In this document: piece by piece, positions 37,622-47,994 of the stretch
Numbering within the stretch: the first letter of the stretch is position 1
Layout: each line of letters begins with the position of its first letter
Source: Treponema sp.
GTDB lineage: Bacteria > Spirochaetota > Spirochaetia > Treponematales > Treponemataceae
Assembly (NCBI GenBank): GCA_024697295.1
Contig: JAILFZ010000120.1
Coordinates: forward strand, 1 to 48,720
Length of the DNA stretch: 48,720 nt
Direction: 5' to 3'
The notes under the pieces: generated by a model
Databases searched by the model: none
What the model was told of the DNA's origin: nothing
Seen by the model: only the letters and a program-made list of their open reading frames with translations
Made by a program: the position numbers and the translations under genes

Positions 37622-40600
37622 TTATGGATTTAACTGCCACTCTCCATACTCATCCACGATTTCAGTCTTCATGCTTGCCATCGGTCTCCACGATACGCTG
37701 ATTGAAAAATAAGGGCTAAAGTCGTAGTATGCGCCTTTTGTGGATGTGGCAGAAATCAGACGCGGCTTTACCTTAAATTCACAATTCAAGTCCCAGTCGT
37801 CCAGATCGTGTGTGATTGCCACATTCAGACTCTTGAGCTTAAATCCTGTAGACTTTCGTTTTGATTCATCATCAAACCGGAAAGAATTAACAAGGTCGGA
37901 CAAAAAGTTTCTTTCGCCCTGCCCCTGATAATAATTATTATAATCGCTTTCAGGACAGAAGTAACGGTAAATACAGCTGTTACGGCTTTCTGAACTGAAT
38001 GTGACATTCAAAAAATCATTTACCTTAAAGGTAATTGCCGGAATAAAAGTAAAATAACTGTTTGTCGGGCGGACAAAGTCATAAACCACGCTTGAACTCA
38101 AAGAAGGAGAAAAACTGATTCTTTCGCTCCAGTATTTAAAGTTCTTTGTTCCGCTGGTATAAGCCAGGCTCAGTGAATACGGCTGGAATTTTTTGTCCGA
38201 ACTGCTCGTCCAGCCCTTTGACGAGTCAAAATCGTAAGTTGTTGAATACGACATTGTGTAGGCAAGCTGGGTTCCGTAGCCGCTCAAAGACAGACGGAAT
38301 GAATCGTGTTCCCATTCCTCAAGGTCGTAAACGTAAGACTGTGTCAGATTCAATTTGCTGTTAAAAAGTTTTAAACTGAATGACTGGGACAGGTCCTGCT
38401 TAACCCAGGTAGAATCCGTACTGCTTTTCTGCTTGATTCCGGTTCCGACGGAAAAACTTGAATACGGGAATCCGAGAGACAGGACTCCGTTGTAAGAGTC
38501 AACCTGAGGCGGAAGTGTTGTTGTGAGCGAAAGTTTCTGACTGTAATCACCTTCTTTTGCCGCCAGAACAAGATTCAAATTGTGGGTTGTAACACATTCG
38601 TCATCCCAGATGTCTGTTGTCAGGTATTCCCACTCAGGATTTTCGATATCGTCACTGATGTATTTTGTCTGGATCATTTTGACAGTGGTATTCCATGTCA
38701 GGGAAGTTCCGGAAAAATGTTCCGTGTAGTAAAACGGCTTGAATGAAAGCGCATTTGTATCAGTCAGATCAAGTTTACGCGCATTATAGTCGGTCTTTTT
38801 GATGCTGTCGGCGGAAGTCTGGGTATAACCGCCCTTGTTCTGGTCCATGCACAAATAAGGGTGTTTTTGGTAAACAGGATTAAAGTTAAAGGTGCCTGTC
38901 AAAGACAAAAAACTGTCCTTGTAGCCCAGAACACTTGTCAGCGTTGTCGGAGCCTTGGCCTGAACATATGTTGACTGCAGGGTTTTCCATTCAAAATCTT
39001 CCGGGCTTTTCAGGTGGGAAGACGAATATGTAAACTGAGAACTGAATTCAGGAGAAAGGCTGTAGGAAAGTTTATAAGAAATACCGGTCAGAGTTTTTAC
39101 AGACGGGTTTACAGTTGCAATTTTTGGAAGGACAGACTCGTCAAACAAAACTTTTGGTTCTTCTTCATCATCTTCATCGGCATCTGCAACTTTCCCGCCG
39201 TTTGACGCATCAGGGTTTTCCGGGTTTTCGGAGTCTGTTTTTTCTGAAGTATCAAGTTCCTGCGGTGGAACAAGTTTTATCGACACGTTCTGATTCTGCG
39301 TATTTTTTGAAGTTGACGGATATTGAATCAGAGTACCTGCAATTCTAGTGTTGATTTTAAATGGCGTAATCTGACTCGGGTAATAAAAGTAGCGTTCCGG
39401 AGTATAAGTTGACCAGGCGGAATCTTCTGCGTATTCATCACGGTTCGAAAGCTCCGTATTGCTTTTTGAAGAAAAGACAATCGAAGAAGAAAAACTGGAA
39501 ATTGAGGCCGAACTGATATACGGGTTCAACCAGGAAGGTATTTTAAAGTTATATGAACCGTTGGCCTGCCATGTAAATGACGAAACAGTCGTAACGTCAT
39601 CATCTTCTTCAGTGGCAGTTCCACTCATCAAAAAGTCAATCCAGTCCATTGTTTCCGTGCGGTTGTTAAAGTCATAGTCAAAATACGGATCCGAGTACAC
39701 CGGCATGGAAAGCGTCAGGGAAAACGGCGTAGAAATTGAAAATTTTAAGTTTGCCTGATAGCGGAACGGCATGTTAACGGAAAGGAGGTTGGATTCATCA
39801 CTGACCTTGTTGCCGCTTGCATTGTACGGAAGATAGATTCCGTCGTTTTTAAATACGGTATTTGAAAAACCAAGTTCAACTGTGGCTGATAGTTCATTGA
39901 TATACTTTTTAGGCTTTAAAACAGTGTCGGCTCCGACCATTGCGCCCATATTCGAGTAATAATCGGCCATTATCTTAAAGTAATTGGTAGTGTCACCCTT
40001 ATAATCTTCATCAAGGTTGTGGAGAACGATACCTTCACGGACCTGTTCCTTGAGCGATGAAGCCTTCATAAAGCTGAAAAAGTCGATTTTGTCTTCATCA
40101 TCCTCCGAGCTTGAATCGCTGGTGGATGCCGCTTCGAGAGGCTTTCGTCCGTACAGATAAGTTGTAGTGTTGATAAAATAGCCTTCGCGGAATTTATAAC
40201 CCATTGTCGGGTTGAATATAAGCTCGTCCTTTGGATAATAAAATGCCGGAAAGTACAAAAGAGGAATCCGGCCGACATACAAAAGTGCATTAAAGAATGC
40301 AAATTCGCCGCCAGGTAAGAGCCAGATTCGGGATGCCTTGATTTTCCAGTGCGGATTTTCGTCATCGCAGAATGTAAGTTCACCGGTTTTAAATGCGATT
40401 GTTCCCGAGGAGTCACGTCCAAAAACGTCTGACGCTACAATCAGTGTCGAACCGCTCGGCAGGTTGATCGCATCAGAAGAAGTCTGTACGGCGCGTCCGT
40501 TATCAAAAATACCTTCAAGGGTTGCAGTATTGAATAAAAGGCTTCTTGCAGAAATCTTTTCGCCGCCGCCTGAAGAGCCGCCCTGTTCAAGTTCAACATT

Positions 40601-40858
40601 ACCTTCTGCGTAGAGCATTTCCGTCTGGCGGTTATAATTTACGTTGTCAGCAGAAATGGTTGTTTTATCCGAGCCCTTTGTTACGGAGATTTTAACTTCG
40701 CCGGTCAGAACGATACAGTCCTCGCCTGATACGGGGTCCTTTTTATATTCACTTTTTCGTGCGCCTTCGATATTGATGACAGACCTTGTATCATCTGCGG
40801 CAAAAGTCAAAGCCAGAGAGAAAACTAAAAAAACAGCAAGAAATAATTTTTTTTTCAA
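37622..40858 (-). CDS. lptD: LptD/OstA-like outer-membrane assembly protein
   Basis: 1078 aa; signal peptide; OstA-like N-terminal TGEVKISVTKGSDKTTISADNVNYNRQTEMLYAEGNVELEQGG; FPAFYYPKDELIFNPTMGYKFREGYFINTTTYLYGRK; long beta-rich C-terminal region. Confidence 0.75.
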   Translation of the reverse strand: MKKKLFLAVFLVFSLALTFAADDTRSVINIEGARKSEYKKDPVSGEDCIVLTGEVKISVTKGSDKTTISADNVNYNRQTEMLYAEGNVELEQGGSSGGGEKISARSLLFNTATLEGIFDNGRAVQTSSDAINLPSGSTLIVASDVFGRDSSGTIAFKTGELTFCDDENPHWKIKASRIWLLPGGEFAFFNALLYVGRIPLLYFPAFYYPKDELIFNPTMGYKFREGYFINTTTYLYGRKPLEAASTSDSSSEDDEDKIDFFSFMKASSLKEQVREGIVLHNLDEDYKGDTTNYFKIMADYYSNMGAMVGADTVLKPKKYINELSATVELGFSNTVFKNDGIYLPYNASGNKVSDESNLLSVNMPFRYQANLKFSISTPFSLTLSMPVYSDPYFDYDFNNRTETMDWIDFLMSGTATEEDDDVTTVSSFTWQANGSYNFKIPSWLNPYISSASISSFSSSIVFSSKSNTELSNRDEYAEDSAWSTYTPERYFYYPSQITPFKINTRIAGTLIQYPSTSKNTQNQNVSIKLVPPQELDTSEKTDSENPENPDASNGGKVADADEDDEEEPKVLFDESVLPKIATVNPSVKTLTGISYKLSYSLSPEFSSQFTYSSSHLKSPEDFEWKTLQSTYVQAKAPTTLTSVLGYKDSFLSLTGTFNFNPVYQKHPYLCMDQNKGGYTQTSADSIKKTDYNARKLDLTDTNALSFKPFYYTEHFSGTSLTWNTTVKMIQTKYISDDIENPEWEYLTTDIWDDECVTTHNLNLVLAAKEGDYSQKLSLTTTLPPQVDSYNGVLSLGFPYSSFSVGTGIKQKSSTDSTWVKQDLSQSFSLKLFNSKLNLTQSYVYDLEEWEHDSFRLSLSGYGTQLAYTMSYSTTYDFDSSKGWTSSSDKKFQPYSLSLAYTSGTKNFKYWSERISFSPSLSSSVVYDFVRPTNSYFTFIPAITFKVNDFLNVTFSSESRNSCIYRYFCPESDYNNYYQGQGERNFLSDLVNSFRFDDESKRKSTGFKLKSLNVAITHDLDDWDLNCEFKVKPRLISATSTKGAYYDFSPYFSISVSWRPMASMKTEIVDEYGEWQLNP

Positions 40859-40871
40859 TTCTTAAAGTCTG

Positions 40872-43775
40872 TTACCCTTTTTTATGCAGTTTTTTGTAAT
40901 TGTTAAGCTGCTCTTCGATAAACTGTCCGGTATAGCTTCCAGTCTTTTTGTAACGCCCTGCAAGTTCTTCCGGGGTGCCGAAGTCGACGATTGTACCGCC
41001 CTTGTTACCGCCTTCCGGACCAAGGTCAATGATATGGTCAGCCTGGCAGATTACATCAAGGTTGTGTTCAATCATTACCACAGAGTTTCCCTTATCAACA
41101 AGCCTCTGGATTACATCCATCAAAACCTTTACGTCGGCAAAATGAAGTCCGGTTGTAGGTTCATCAAGAATATAAAGGGTGTTGCCTGTTGACGGCCTTG
41201 CAAGTTCTGTGGCAAGCTTTACACGCTGAGCTTCTCCACCACTCAATGTTAAAGCACTTTGTCCAAGTTGAATATAGCCGAGGCCCACACTTTTTAAAGT
41301 TTCCAGTTTTCTTGAAATATGAGGAATGCCTGCAAAGAAATCTGCGGCTTCTTCAATTGTCATGTCCAGCACGTCAGAAATGTTTTTGCCCTTGTAGCGG
41401 ACATCAAGAGTTTCCTGATTAAAGCGTTTGCCCTTGCAGACATCACACTGAATGAATACATCAGGCAAAAAGTTCATTTCGATTGTAATTGTACCGGCTC
41501 CCTGACAGTGTTCGCAGCGTCCGCCCTTAACATTAAAGGAGAATCGCCCGCCTTTGTAACCGCGTGCTTTTGAATCAGGAAGGCTTGCAAACAACTCCCT
41601 TATACTGTCAAAAACACCCACATAGGTTACAGGGTTACTGCGCGGAGTGCGTCCAATCGGGCTCTGGTCGATATTTATTACTTTATCGATATTTTTGATG
41701 CCTGTGATTGATTTATACCGGCCTGCCCTGTAGTCGGTTCTCATAAGTTCGTTGCTTACAACCGGATAGAAAACATCGCTCAAAAGGGTTGATTTTCCAC
41801 TACCGCTCACACCCGTAATACATGTAAATGTCCCGAGAGGAATGTCTACGTCAACATTTTTTAAGTTGTGTTCGCTCACGCCGCGGATATTGATGAATTT
41901 ACCGTTTCCCTTCCGGCGTTCCTGTGGAATTTCCATGTAAAGGGATCCGTTGAGATACTGGCCTGTAACGCTTTCTTTTACGGCCATAACCTGTTCAGGA
42001 GTACCGCTGGCAATAACGTTACCTCCGTGAACTCCTGCTCCAGGACCGATATCTACGACCCAGTCTGCAGTCCGTAAAGTCTGTTCGTCATGTTCAACAA
42101 CGATTACTGTATTTTTAAGGTCACGAAGATAAGTCAGGGTTTCAATAAGGCGCTGGTTATCACGCTGATGGAGACCGATGCTCGGTTCATCAAGAATATA
42201 CATTACGCCTGTAAGTCCGCTTCCAATCTGAGTTGCAAGGCGGATACGCTGGGCTTCACCGCCGCTCAAAGTGCCGGCAGAACGCTCAAGGGTAAGATAG
42301 TCAAGTCCCACATTCTTTAAGAATGAAAGGCGTGCCTTGATTTCTTTTAAAATCTGGGCGGAGATGAGTTTTTCGGTTTCCGTGAGTTTGAGGCTGTCAA
42401 TAAAATCAAGACTTTCAAGAACGCTGAGCGCACAGAGGTCAATAATGTTTTTGCCGCCGACAGTTACACCGAGGGCCTCATTACGAAGCCTCTTTCCGTG
42501 ACAGCTTGTACACTCGCTGACAGACATAAACTTTTCTTCCATGCGAACACGCTGGGATTCGCCCCACGCTTCTGAATGACGGCGCTTCATGTCTTTGATT
42601 ACACCGATCCAGGGACGGCGGTATTCAGAAAAACCTTCTCCGCTCTGTTTGCGGTATATCCAGTGCATTTCTTTTGAATCATCCCCGTTCCACAAAAAGT
42701 CGTACTGCTTTTTAGTCAAATCTTTAATCGGAGTGTCAAGAGAAAATCCGCCGGTTTCGCTTACAGCGCCAAAGAGGGATTTATTCCATTCGCTGTCAGG
42801 ATTGTAAAATGGAAAAGCGCCTTCGTTAAAACTCAAACTGTCGTCCGGGAGAATCTTTTTTAAATCCCACTCCATCTTTTCGCCGATACCGGTACATTCC
42901 GGGCAGGCACCGAAGGGATTGTTGAATGAAAATAAGCGCGGCTGCAGTTCCGGAATCGAAATACCGCAGTCCGGGCAGGCATTTTTCTGACTGAAGAAAA
43001 CTTCGTCTTCGTGATAACCCTTTTCGCTGTCGTCTTCGACGCGGCGGAGTACAATTATAATTCCATTTGAACTCTGCAGGGCGGTTTCTACGCTTTCTGC
43101 GAGGCGTTTTCGTGACTCATCCTTGATTACGATGCGGTCAACAACGATTTCGATTGTATGTTTTTTCTGTTTGTCGAGCTTGATTGTATCATCAAGTTCT
43201 ACCATCAGGCCGTCGATACGCGCACGTACAAAACCTGATTTCTGTGCATCTTCGAGGATTTTCTGGTGTTCACCCTTTTTGCCGCGGATAACAGGTGCAA
43301 GCATTGTAATTCTTGTGCCGTTTCCCCAGCTCATAATTGAATCAATAATCTGGTCTTCCGTCTGTTCTTTGATTTCACGGCCACAGTTTGGACAATGAGC
43401 GTGGCCTATGCGGGCAAACAAAAGGCGGTAGTAATCATAAATTTCTGTAACCGTACCGACAGTTGAACGCGGATTATTGTGAGTTGTTTTTTGTTCGATT
43501 GAAATTGCAGGGCTCAGGCCTTCGATAAGGTCAACATCAGGCTTGTCCATGCTGCCAAGGAACTGGCGTGCATAACTGGACAGGCTTTCCATATAGCGGC
43601 GCTGACCTTCGGCAAAAAGAGTATCAAAAGCAAGGGAAGACTTTCCTGAGCCGGAAAGTCCGGAGATTACAACTAATTTGTGGCGGGGAATTTCTACGCT
43701 TATGTTTTTTAAGTTATGTTCTCTGGCGCCCTGGATGACGATTTTTTCGCCGGAAACCTTATTTATATTCATCAA
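40872..43775 (-). CDS. uvrA: Excinuclease ABC subunit A
   Basis: 967 aa; [62 protein letters not shown]; two ABC domains, zinc motifs. Confidence 0.99.
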   Translation of the reverse strand: MMNINKVSGEKIVIQGAREHNLKNISVEIPRHKLVVISGLSGSGKSSLAFDTLFAEGQRRYMESLSSYARQFLGSMDKPDVDLIEGLSPAISIEQKTTHNNPRSTVGTVTEIYDYYRLLFARIGHAHCPNCGREIKEQTEDQIIDSIMSWGNGTRITMLAPVIRGKKGEHQKILEDAQKSGFVRARIDGLMVELDDTIKLDKQKKHTIEIVVDRIVIKDESRKRLAESVETALQSSNGIIIVLRRVEDDSEKGYHEDEVFFSQKNACPDCGISIPELQPRLFSFNNPFGACPECTGIGEKMEWDLKKILPDDSLSFNEGAFPFYNPDSEWNKSLFGAVSETGGFSLDTPIKDLTKKQYDFLWNGDDSKEMHWIYRKQSGEGFSEYRRPWIGVIKDMKRRHSEAWGESQRVRMEEKFMSVSECTSCHGKRLRNEALGVTVGGKNIIDLCALSVLESLDFIDSLKLTETEKLISAQILKEIKARLSFLKNVGLDYLTLERSAGTLSGGEAQRIRLATQIGSGLTGVMYILDEPSIGLHQRDNQRLIETLTYLRDLKNTVIVVEHDEQTLRTADWVVDIGPGAGVHGGNVIASGTPEQVMAVKESVTGQYLNGSLYMEIPQERRKGNGKFINIRGVSEHNLKNVDVDIPLGTFTCITGVSGSGKSTLLSDVFYPVVSNELMRTDYRAGRYKSITGIKNIDKVINIDQSPIGRTPRSNPVTYVGVFDSIRELFASLPDSKARGYKGGRFSFNVKGGRCEHCQGAGTITIEMNFLPDVFIQCDVCKGKRFNQETLDVRYKGKNISDVLDMTIEEAADFFAGIPHISRKLETLKSVGLGYIQLGQSALTLSGGEAQRVKLATELARPSTGNTLYILDEPTTGLHFADVKVLMDVIQRLVDKGNSVVMIEHNLDVICQADHIIDLGPEGGNKGGTIVDFGTPEELAGRYKKTGSYTGQFIEEQLNNYKKLHKKG

Positions 43776-43798
43776 ATAAATAACCTCAAATCCGCCGG

Positions 43799-44884
43799 TT
43801 AGATTTCCATGTTCATTACGTGACGGACTTCCATGAGTGTTTTCTGGGCCATTTCTCTTGCCTGTTCAACACCCTGTTTGAGAACTTTGCGGATATATTC
43901 AGGATCTTTTTCGAGTTCTGCGCGCTTTTCGCGTAAAGGACGCAATTCTTTATTGAGGGCTTCTGTAAGACAGTCCTTGAGCATTCCGCCGCCACCGTTT
44001 CCAATGTTGTTTGCAATTGATTCCGGTTCTTCGCCTGTACAAAGTGAAATTATGCGCAGAAGATTTGCAACCTCAACCCTTGTTTCAGGTTCGTATGTGA
44101 TTTCACGCTGACCGTCAGTTTTAGCCTTTTTGATGAGTTTTGCAGTTTCGTCTTCGGTCGCACTGAGCATGATGGTGTTTCCGAGGGATTTAGACATTTT
44201 TGCGCTGCCGTCAAGTCCCATAATCATAGGAGTTTTTGACAAAAGTGCATGTGGTTCCGGGAAAACAGGATTTTCCGGACAGAATTTTTTGTTGAATCTC
44301 TTTGCAATCAAACGTGCAACTTCAAGATGAGGAAGCTGGTCCTTTCCGACAGGAACTACATTTCCCTTGCAGAAAAGAATGTCAACTGCCTGATGAACAG
44401 GATATGTAAGCATACCTGCATTTACAGACTTCATTCCGGATTTGATGATTTCGTCTTTTACTGTCGGATTGCGGTCCAGTTCTGCACTTGAAACTAAAGT
44501 CAAAAACGGAACCATGAGCTGATTTGCTTCCGGAACATGGCTGTGAGGATAAATACATACGTTTTCGCCCGGTTCAATTCCGGCCGCAAGGTAGTCGATT
44601 ACCAGCTGTTTTGTATTCTGGCTGATTTTGTCGAATGCGTCGTGGTCAGTCAAAACCTGGTAATCGGCAATAAGAATCATTGTCGGAACACCAAGTTTTG
44701 AAAGGCGTACGCGGTTCTTTAACGAACCGAAATAGTGACCGATGTGAAGGCGGCCGGTCGGACGGTCGCCTGTAAGTACACGGTATTTTTTAGGATTTAC
44801 AAGAATATCCTGTTCAATTTTATTACTTTGTCTGACAGCTTCTGCCAGGATTTTATCTGCGTTGGTTTCTACTTCTTCTGCCAT
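43799..44884 (-). CDS. trpS: Tryptophanyl-tRNA synthetase
   Basis: 361 aa; [22 protein letters not shown] (HIGH), [10 protein letters not shown] (KMSKS). Confidence 0.96.
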   Translation of the reverse strand: MAEEVETNADKILAEAVRQSNKIEQDILVNPKKYRVLTGDRPTGRLHIGHYFGSLKNRVRLSKLGVPTMILIADYQVLTDHDAFDKISQNTKQLVIDYLAAGIEPGENVCIYPHSHVPEANQLMVPFLTLVSSAELDRNPTVKDEIIKSGMKSVNAGMLTYPVHQAVDILFCKGNVVPVGKDQLPHLEVARLIAKRFNKKFCPENPVFPEPHALLSKTPMIMGLDGSAKMSKSLGNTIMLSATEDETAKLIKKAKTDGQREITYEPETRVEVANLLRIISLCTGEEPESIANNIGNGGGGMLKDCLTEALNKELRPLREKRAELEKDPEYIRKVLKQGVEQAREMAQKTLMEVRHVMNMEI

Positions 44885-44934
44885 TATTTTATCCTTTTAA
44901 TGAAAAAATATTATACAGAAAAACGGCAGTTACT

Positions 44935-46500
44935 TCAATAAAGGAGATTATTTTTAACGGCGTAATCAAGACCGTCCTTATTCCAGCTGCCGCCGCCAAC
45001 CTGAGTAAATTCATCAAGCCATTTTTTCCAGGCTTCCGGAGTAAGTTCGCGCTTACCGATTACAAATTCAACAATTCCCTGTTCAAAAAATCTCTTTACG
45101 TCAGCATTTGGAACAGGCATGGCATCGCTTCCGATTGCAGGAGTGTACGGAAGTTTATCCATCTGCTTCAACACGTCAAGAGAACTCATTTTCTTTTTTG
45201 AATATTCACAGGTATATGTAGGATAGCGTGAATACAATTCAATATCGCTGTTGTAGAAGACATATGCGCGGAGCTGGGTGTAAATCTGCATTTCTGCCTT
45301 TGTAAATCCCTTCTTTGGATTAGGAATCCCCTTCGTGGTTGGAATTCCGTTTTCGTCAAAGACGTAGTTGACTCCTTCCTGCCCCCAGCCGAGAAGATAA
45401 TAGCCTTCGTCGCTGCTCATCCATTCAAGAAGTCTGGCTATAGCTTCTTTTTTAGCCTTTTTCTTTCCTGCCTTAGCACTCAAAGCAGTAATTCTGTATC
45501 CCTGGATAAAGCATCCGGTTGAACTTTCACCCCGCGGGCCTTTAGGCGGATTGATTACAATCCACTCGCCGTCCGGAAAGTTTTTGTCAAACGGCTTGTA
45601 GTTTCCTTCCGCCGCTAAAGCTGCGTTCTGTTCGCGCATACAGCCGAATTTTCCCTGTTTCCAGGAAGCACGGAAGTCGTCTTTTTTGTAGACAAGCCAG
45701 TTAGGGTCGATTACATGTGCATCACAGAGGGATTTTACATATTCAAGGGCTTCATAGTATTCTGGACGGAATACGTTGAGGCCGGGATGTTCTTTTTTGA
45801 GCGACCAGGTTCCTTCAACACCGAAGGCACCCATAAGAGGTTCAAAACGTCGTCCGAGGCCGTCCTGGTGGGTATACTGTTCGATAAAGGCTCCGAAACC
45901 GTAAGTATCTTTTTTGCCGTTACCGTCAGGGTCGTTGAAGGTAAATGCCTTCATTACCTCAAGGAATTCTTCTGTAGTTTCAGGAACTTTAAGACCAAGT
46001 TTGTCAAGCCAGTCCTTGCGGATGACAAGACCTTCATTTCGTGGAATCGAGCCGGGGCTTGCAAGACCGTATGAAATACCGTTTACGGTTGTATAACGGC
46101 GGCTGTTCTGGTCATACATGATTGAAGTCCGCTTTGGCATAAGAGCATACATGTCGTCAACAGGAGCAACGAGCTTGTTTTTAACGAGCATGAGCCACGG
46201 TTCGCGGTTTACGGTAAACAAATCAGGAAGTGATTTTGCAGCCGCTGCAGCGTTGATTTTTACGTCGCGGTCCTTTTCGCTTGAAGGAAGCATTGTAAGC
46301 TTTAAATCGATACCGAGTTTTTCGCGTACAATATCATAAACAATCCAGTCGCCTGGAGGATCGCCTGCTTCGCTTACGGTTCCGCCGTACCACATGTCGA
46401 TTTTAATCAGCTTTTTTGAATTTTTCTTTGCGCCGGTCAAAAAAAGGCCCGCACAAACAACACAGAAAGTCAGTGCAAAAATTTTATTAAGTTTTTTCAT
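44935..46500 (-). CDS. ABC-type (carbohydrate/LplA-like) extracellular solute-binding protein
   Basis: MKKLNKIFALTFCVVCAGLFLTGAKKNSKKLIKIDMWYGG...; GTWSLKKEHPGLNVFRPEYYEALEYVKSLCD. Start at ATG 46500 gives a signal peptide; the track start at 46620 is too far upstream. No permease genes adjacent. Confidence 0.8.
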   Translation of the reverse strand: MKKLNKIFALTFCVVCAGLFLTGAKKNSKKLIKIDMWYGGTVSEAGDPPGDWIVYDIVREKLGIDLKLTMLPSSEKDRDVKINAAAAAKSLPDLFTVNREPWLMLVKNKLVAPVDDMYALMPKRTSIMYDQNSRRYTTVNGISYGLASPGSIPRNEGLVIRKDWLDKLGLKVPETTEEFLEVMKAFTFNDPDGNGKKDTYGFGAFIEQYTHQDGLGRRFEPLMGAFGVEGTWSLKKEHPGLNVFRPEYYEALEYVKSLCDAHVIDPNWLVYKKDDFRASWKQGKFGCMREQNAALAAEGNYKPFDKNFPDGEWIVINPPKGPRGESSTGCFIQGYRITALSAKAGKKKAKKEAIARLLEWMSSDEGYYLLGWGQEGVNYVFDENGIPTTKGIPNPKKGFTKAEMQIYTQLRAYVFYNSDIELYSRYPTYTCEYSKKKMSSLDVLKQMDKLPYTPAIGSDAMPVPNADVKRFFEQGIVEFVIGKRELTPEAWKKWLDEFTQVGGGSWNKDGLDYAVKNNLLY

Positions 46501-46590
46501 AATAAAAAGTCTAGCACAGGATTTTAAAATTGAAAAACAAAATTTCATCCCCTCCGAATGTCTAAACTTTTCATTTTTGATTGAATTGCA

Positions 46591-46596
46591 TATACT
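46591..46596 (+). promoter_or_regulatory. Candidate -10 element (TATACT) of folC, with TTTTCA 17 nt upstream
   Basis: TTTTCA-17 nt-TATACT, then 6 nt, then ATG; no Shine-Dalgarno. Confidence 0.45.
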
Positions 46597-46602
46597 GTCC
46601 GC

Positions 46603-47994
46603 ATGAAAAACAACGCTCAAGACAAAGACCTCCTTCAGTTTGAAGAATGGCTCAATTCATTTTTGAACTTTGAAAAACTGCCGCAGAAAAATATGTTCTG
46701 GCTGGACACAATGCAGCATTACTGCTCGCTTTTAGGCAATGTGCAGAATAACTGCCCGTCGGTTCACGTTGCAGGTTCAAAAGGAAAAGGCTCAGTCTGC
46801 GCGATGATAAGTTCAATTTTAGAAGAAGCAGGCTATAAAACAGGGCTTTACACTTCTCCGCACATCATCACTTTTCTGGAGCGAATCAGCCGGAACCAGA
46901 AGCTTCTTTCAAAAAAAGTCTACAAAAAATCCGCCGTACAGCTTAAAGAATGCGTCCAGAACGAATTAAATTCAGCCTCACAAAAAGAGCACCGCCCGAT
47001 TACCTGGTTTGAACTTGTAACCCTCTACGCCTTTTTGTGCTTTAAAAATGCAAAAATGGACTGGGCGGTTTACGAAACAGGGCTCGGAGGAAGGCTCGAT
47101 GCAACAAATATAATAAACCCGAAAGTCTGCTGTATCGGCCCGATTGAACTTGAACACACCGAATTTCTTGGCGACACGGTAGAAAAAATTGCCGCCGAAA
47201 AGGCCGGAATCATAAAACCTGATACCCCCGTTTTTGTTCAGGCGCAGGAAAAGGATTCTGTAAGAAAAGTGTTTATAGACAGGGCTAAGGAGCTCAATGC
47301 CCCCATTTATTTTGTAGATGAAGTCTGTAAAAGTTCAATAAAGTATACATCTTCACATTCTTTCAAGCAAAAAAGTTTTATGGAAGTCGAAATTCGCTCT
47401 GAATTTTTCAAAAGGCCGCTTAAAACAACCCTCAGGTTTACAGGCGATGTCCAGGTAAATAACGCGGCCCTCGCTGCCCTTGCAGTCAAATCCATACTTC
47501 CTGACATCGATGAAAAAATTATTGAAAAAGGTCTTGCAAGGGCAAGTCTTCCGGGGCGTTTTGAATTATCAAGGCCACCGAAAAAGTTCAAAAACTGCCT
47601 TTCAATCATTTACGACGGAGCCCACACTTTTAACAGCATAAGCCTGACCATGCAGACAGTCCGGGAACTTTTTGCGGATAAAATAATTACATTGCTTTTT
47701 GCCTGTGCCAAAGACAAGGATGTGAATTCAATCGTGCCTCTGTTCAAAAATCGTGTTGAAAAGGCCTTTGTTACGATTCCGGGGCTTGTAAAGCAGTCGG
47801 ATTTACAGAAAGTTGAACAGGCTTTTGTAGAAAACAAAATTGAATACAGCGCGGACAGTGACTTTAAGGCTCAGATTGTAAACGCCCTCACCTTTGCAAG
47901 CCAAACAAAATCCATTCTGCTGGTTACAGGTTCCTTTTATCTGGTCTCAGAAGCCAAAAAGTTACTCAACAAAAACCCGGGGAACCCGCTTTGA
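46603..47994 (+). CDS. folC: Folylpolyglutamate/dihydrofolate synthase (Mur ligase family)
   Basis: 463 aa; VHVAGSKGKGSVCAMISSILEEAGYKTGLYTSPHI, YETGLGGRLDATNII, EHTEFLGDTVEKIAAEKAGIIK, YDGAHTFNS. Confidence 0.95.
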   Translation: MKNNAQDKDLLQFEEWLNSFLNFEKLPQKNMFWLDTMQHYCSLLGNVQNNCPSVHVAGSKGKGSVCAMISSILEEAGYKTGLYTSPHIITFLERISRNQKLLSKKVYKKSAVQLKECVQNELNSASQKEHRPITWFELVTLYAFLCFKNAKMDWAVYETGLGGRLDATNIINPKVCCIGPIELEHTEFLGDTVEKIAAEKAGIIKPDTPVFVQAQEKDSVRKVFIDRAKELNAPIYFVDEVCKSSIKYTSSHSFKQKSFMEVEIRSEFFKRPLKTTLRFTGDVQVNNAALAALAVKSILPDIDEKIIEKGLARASLPGRFELSRPPKKFKNCLSIIYDGAHTFNSISLTMQTVRELFADKIITLLFACAKDKDVNSIVPLFKNRVEKAFVTIPGLVKQSDLQKVEQAFVENKIEYSADSDFKAQIVNALTFASQTKSILLVTGSFYLVSEAKKLLNKNPGNPL

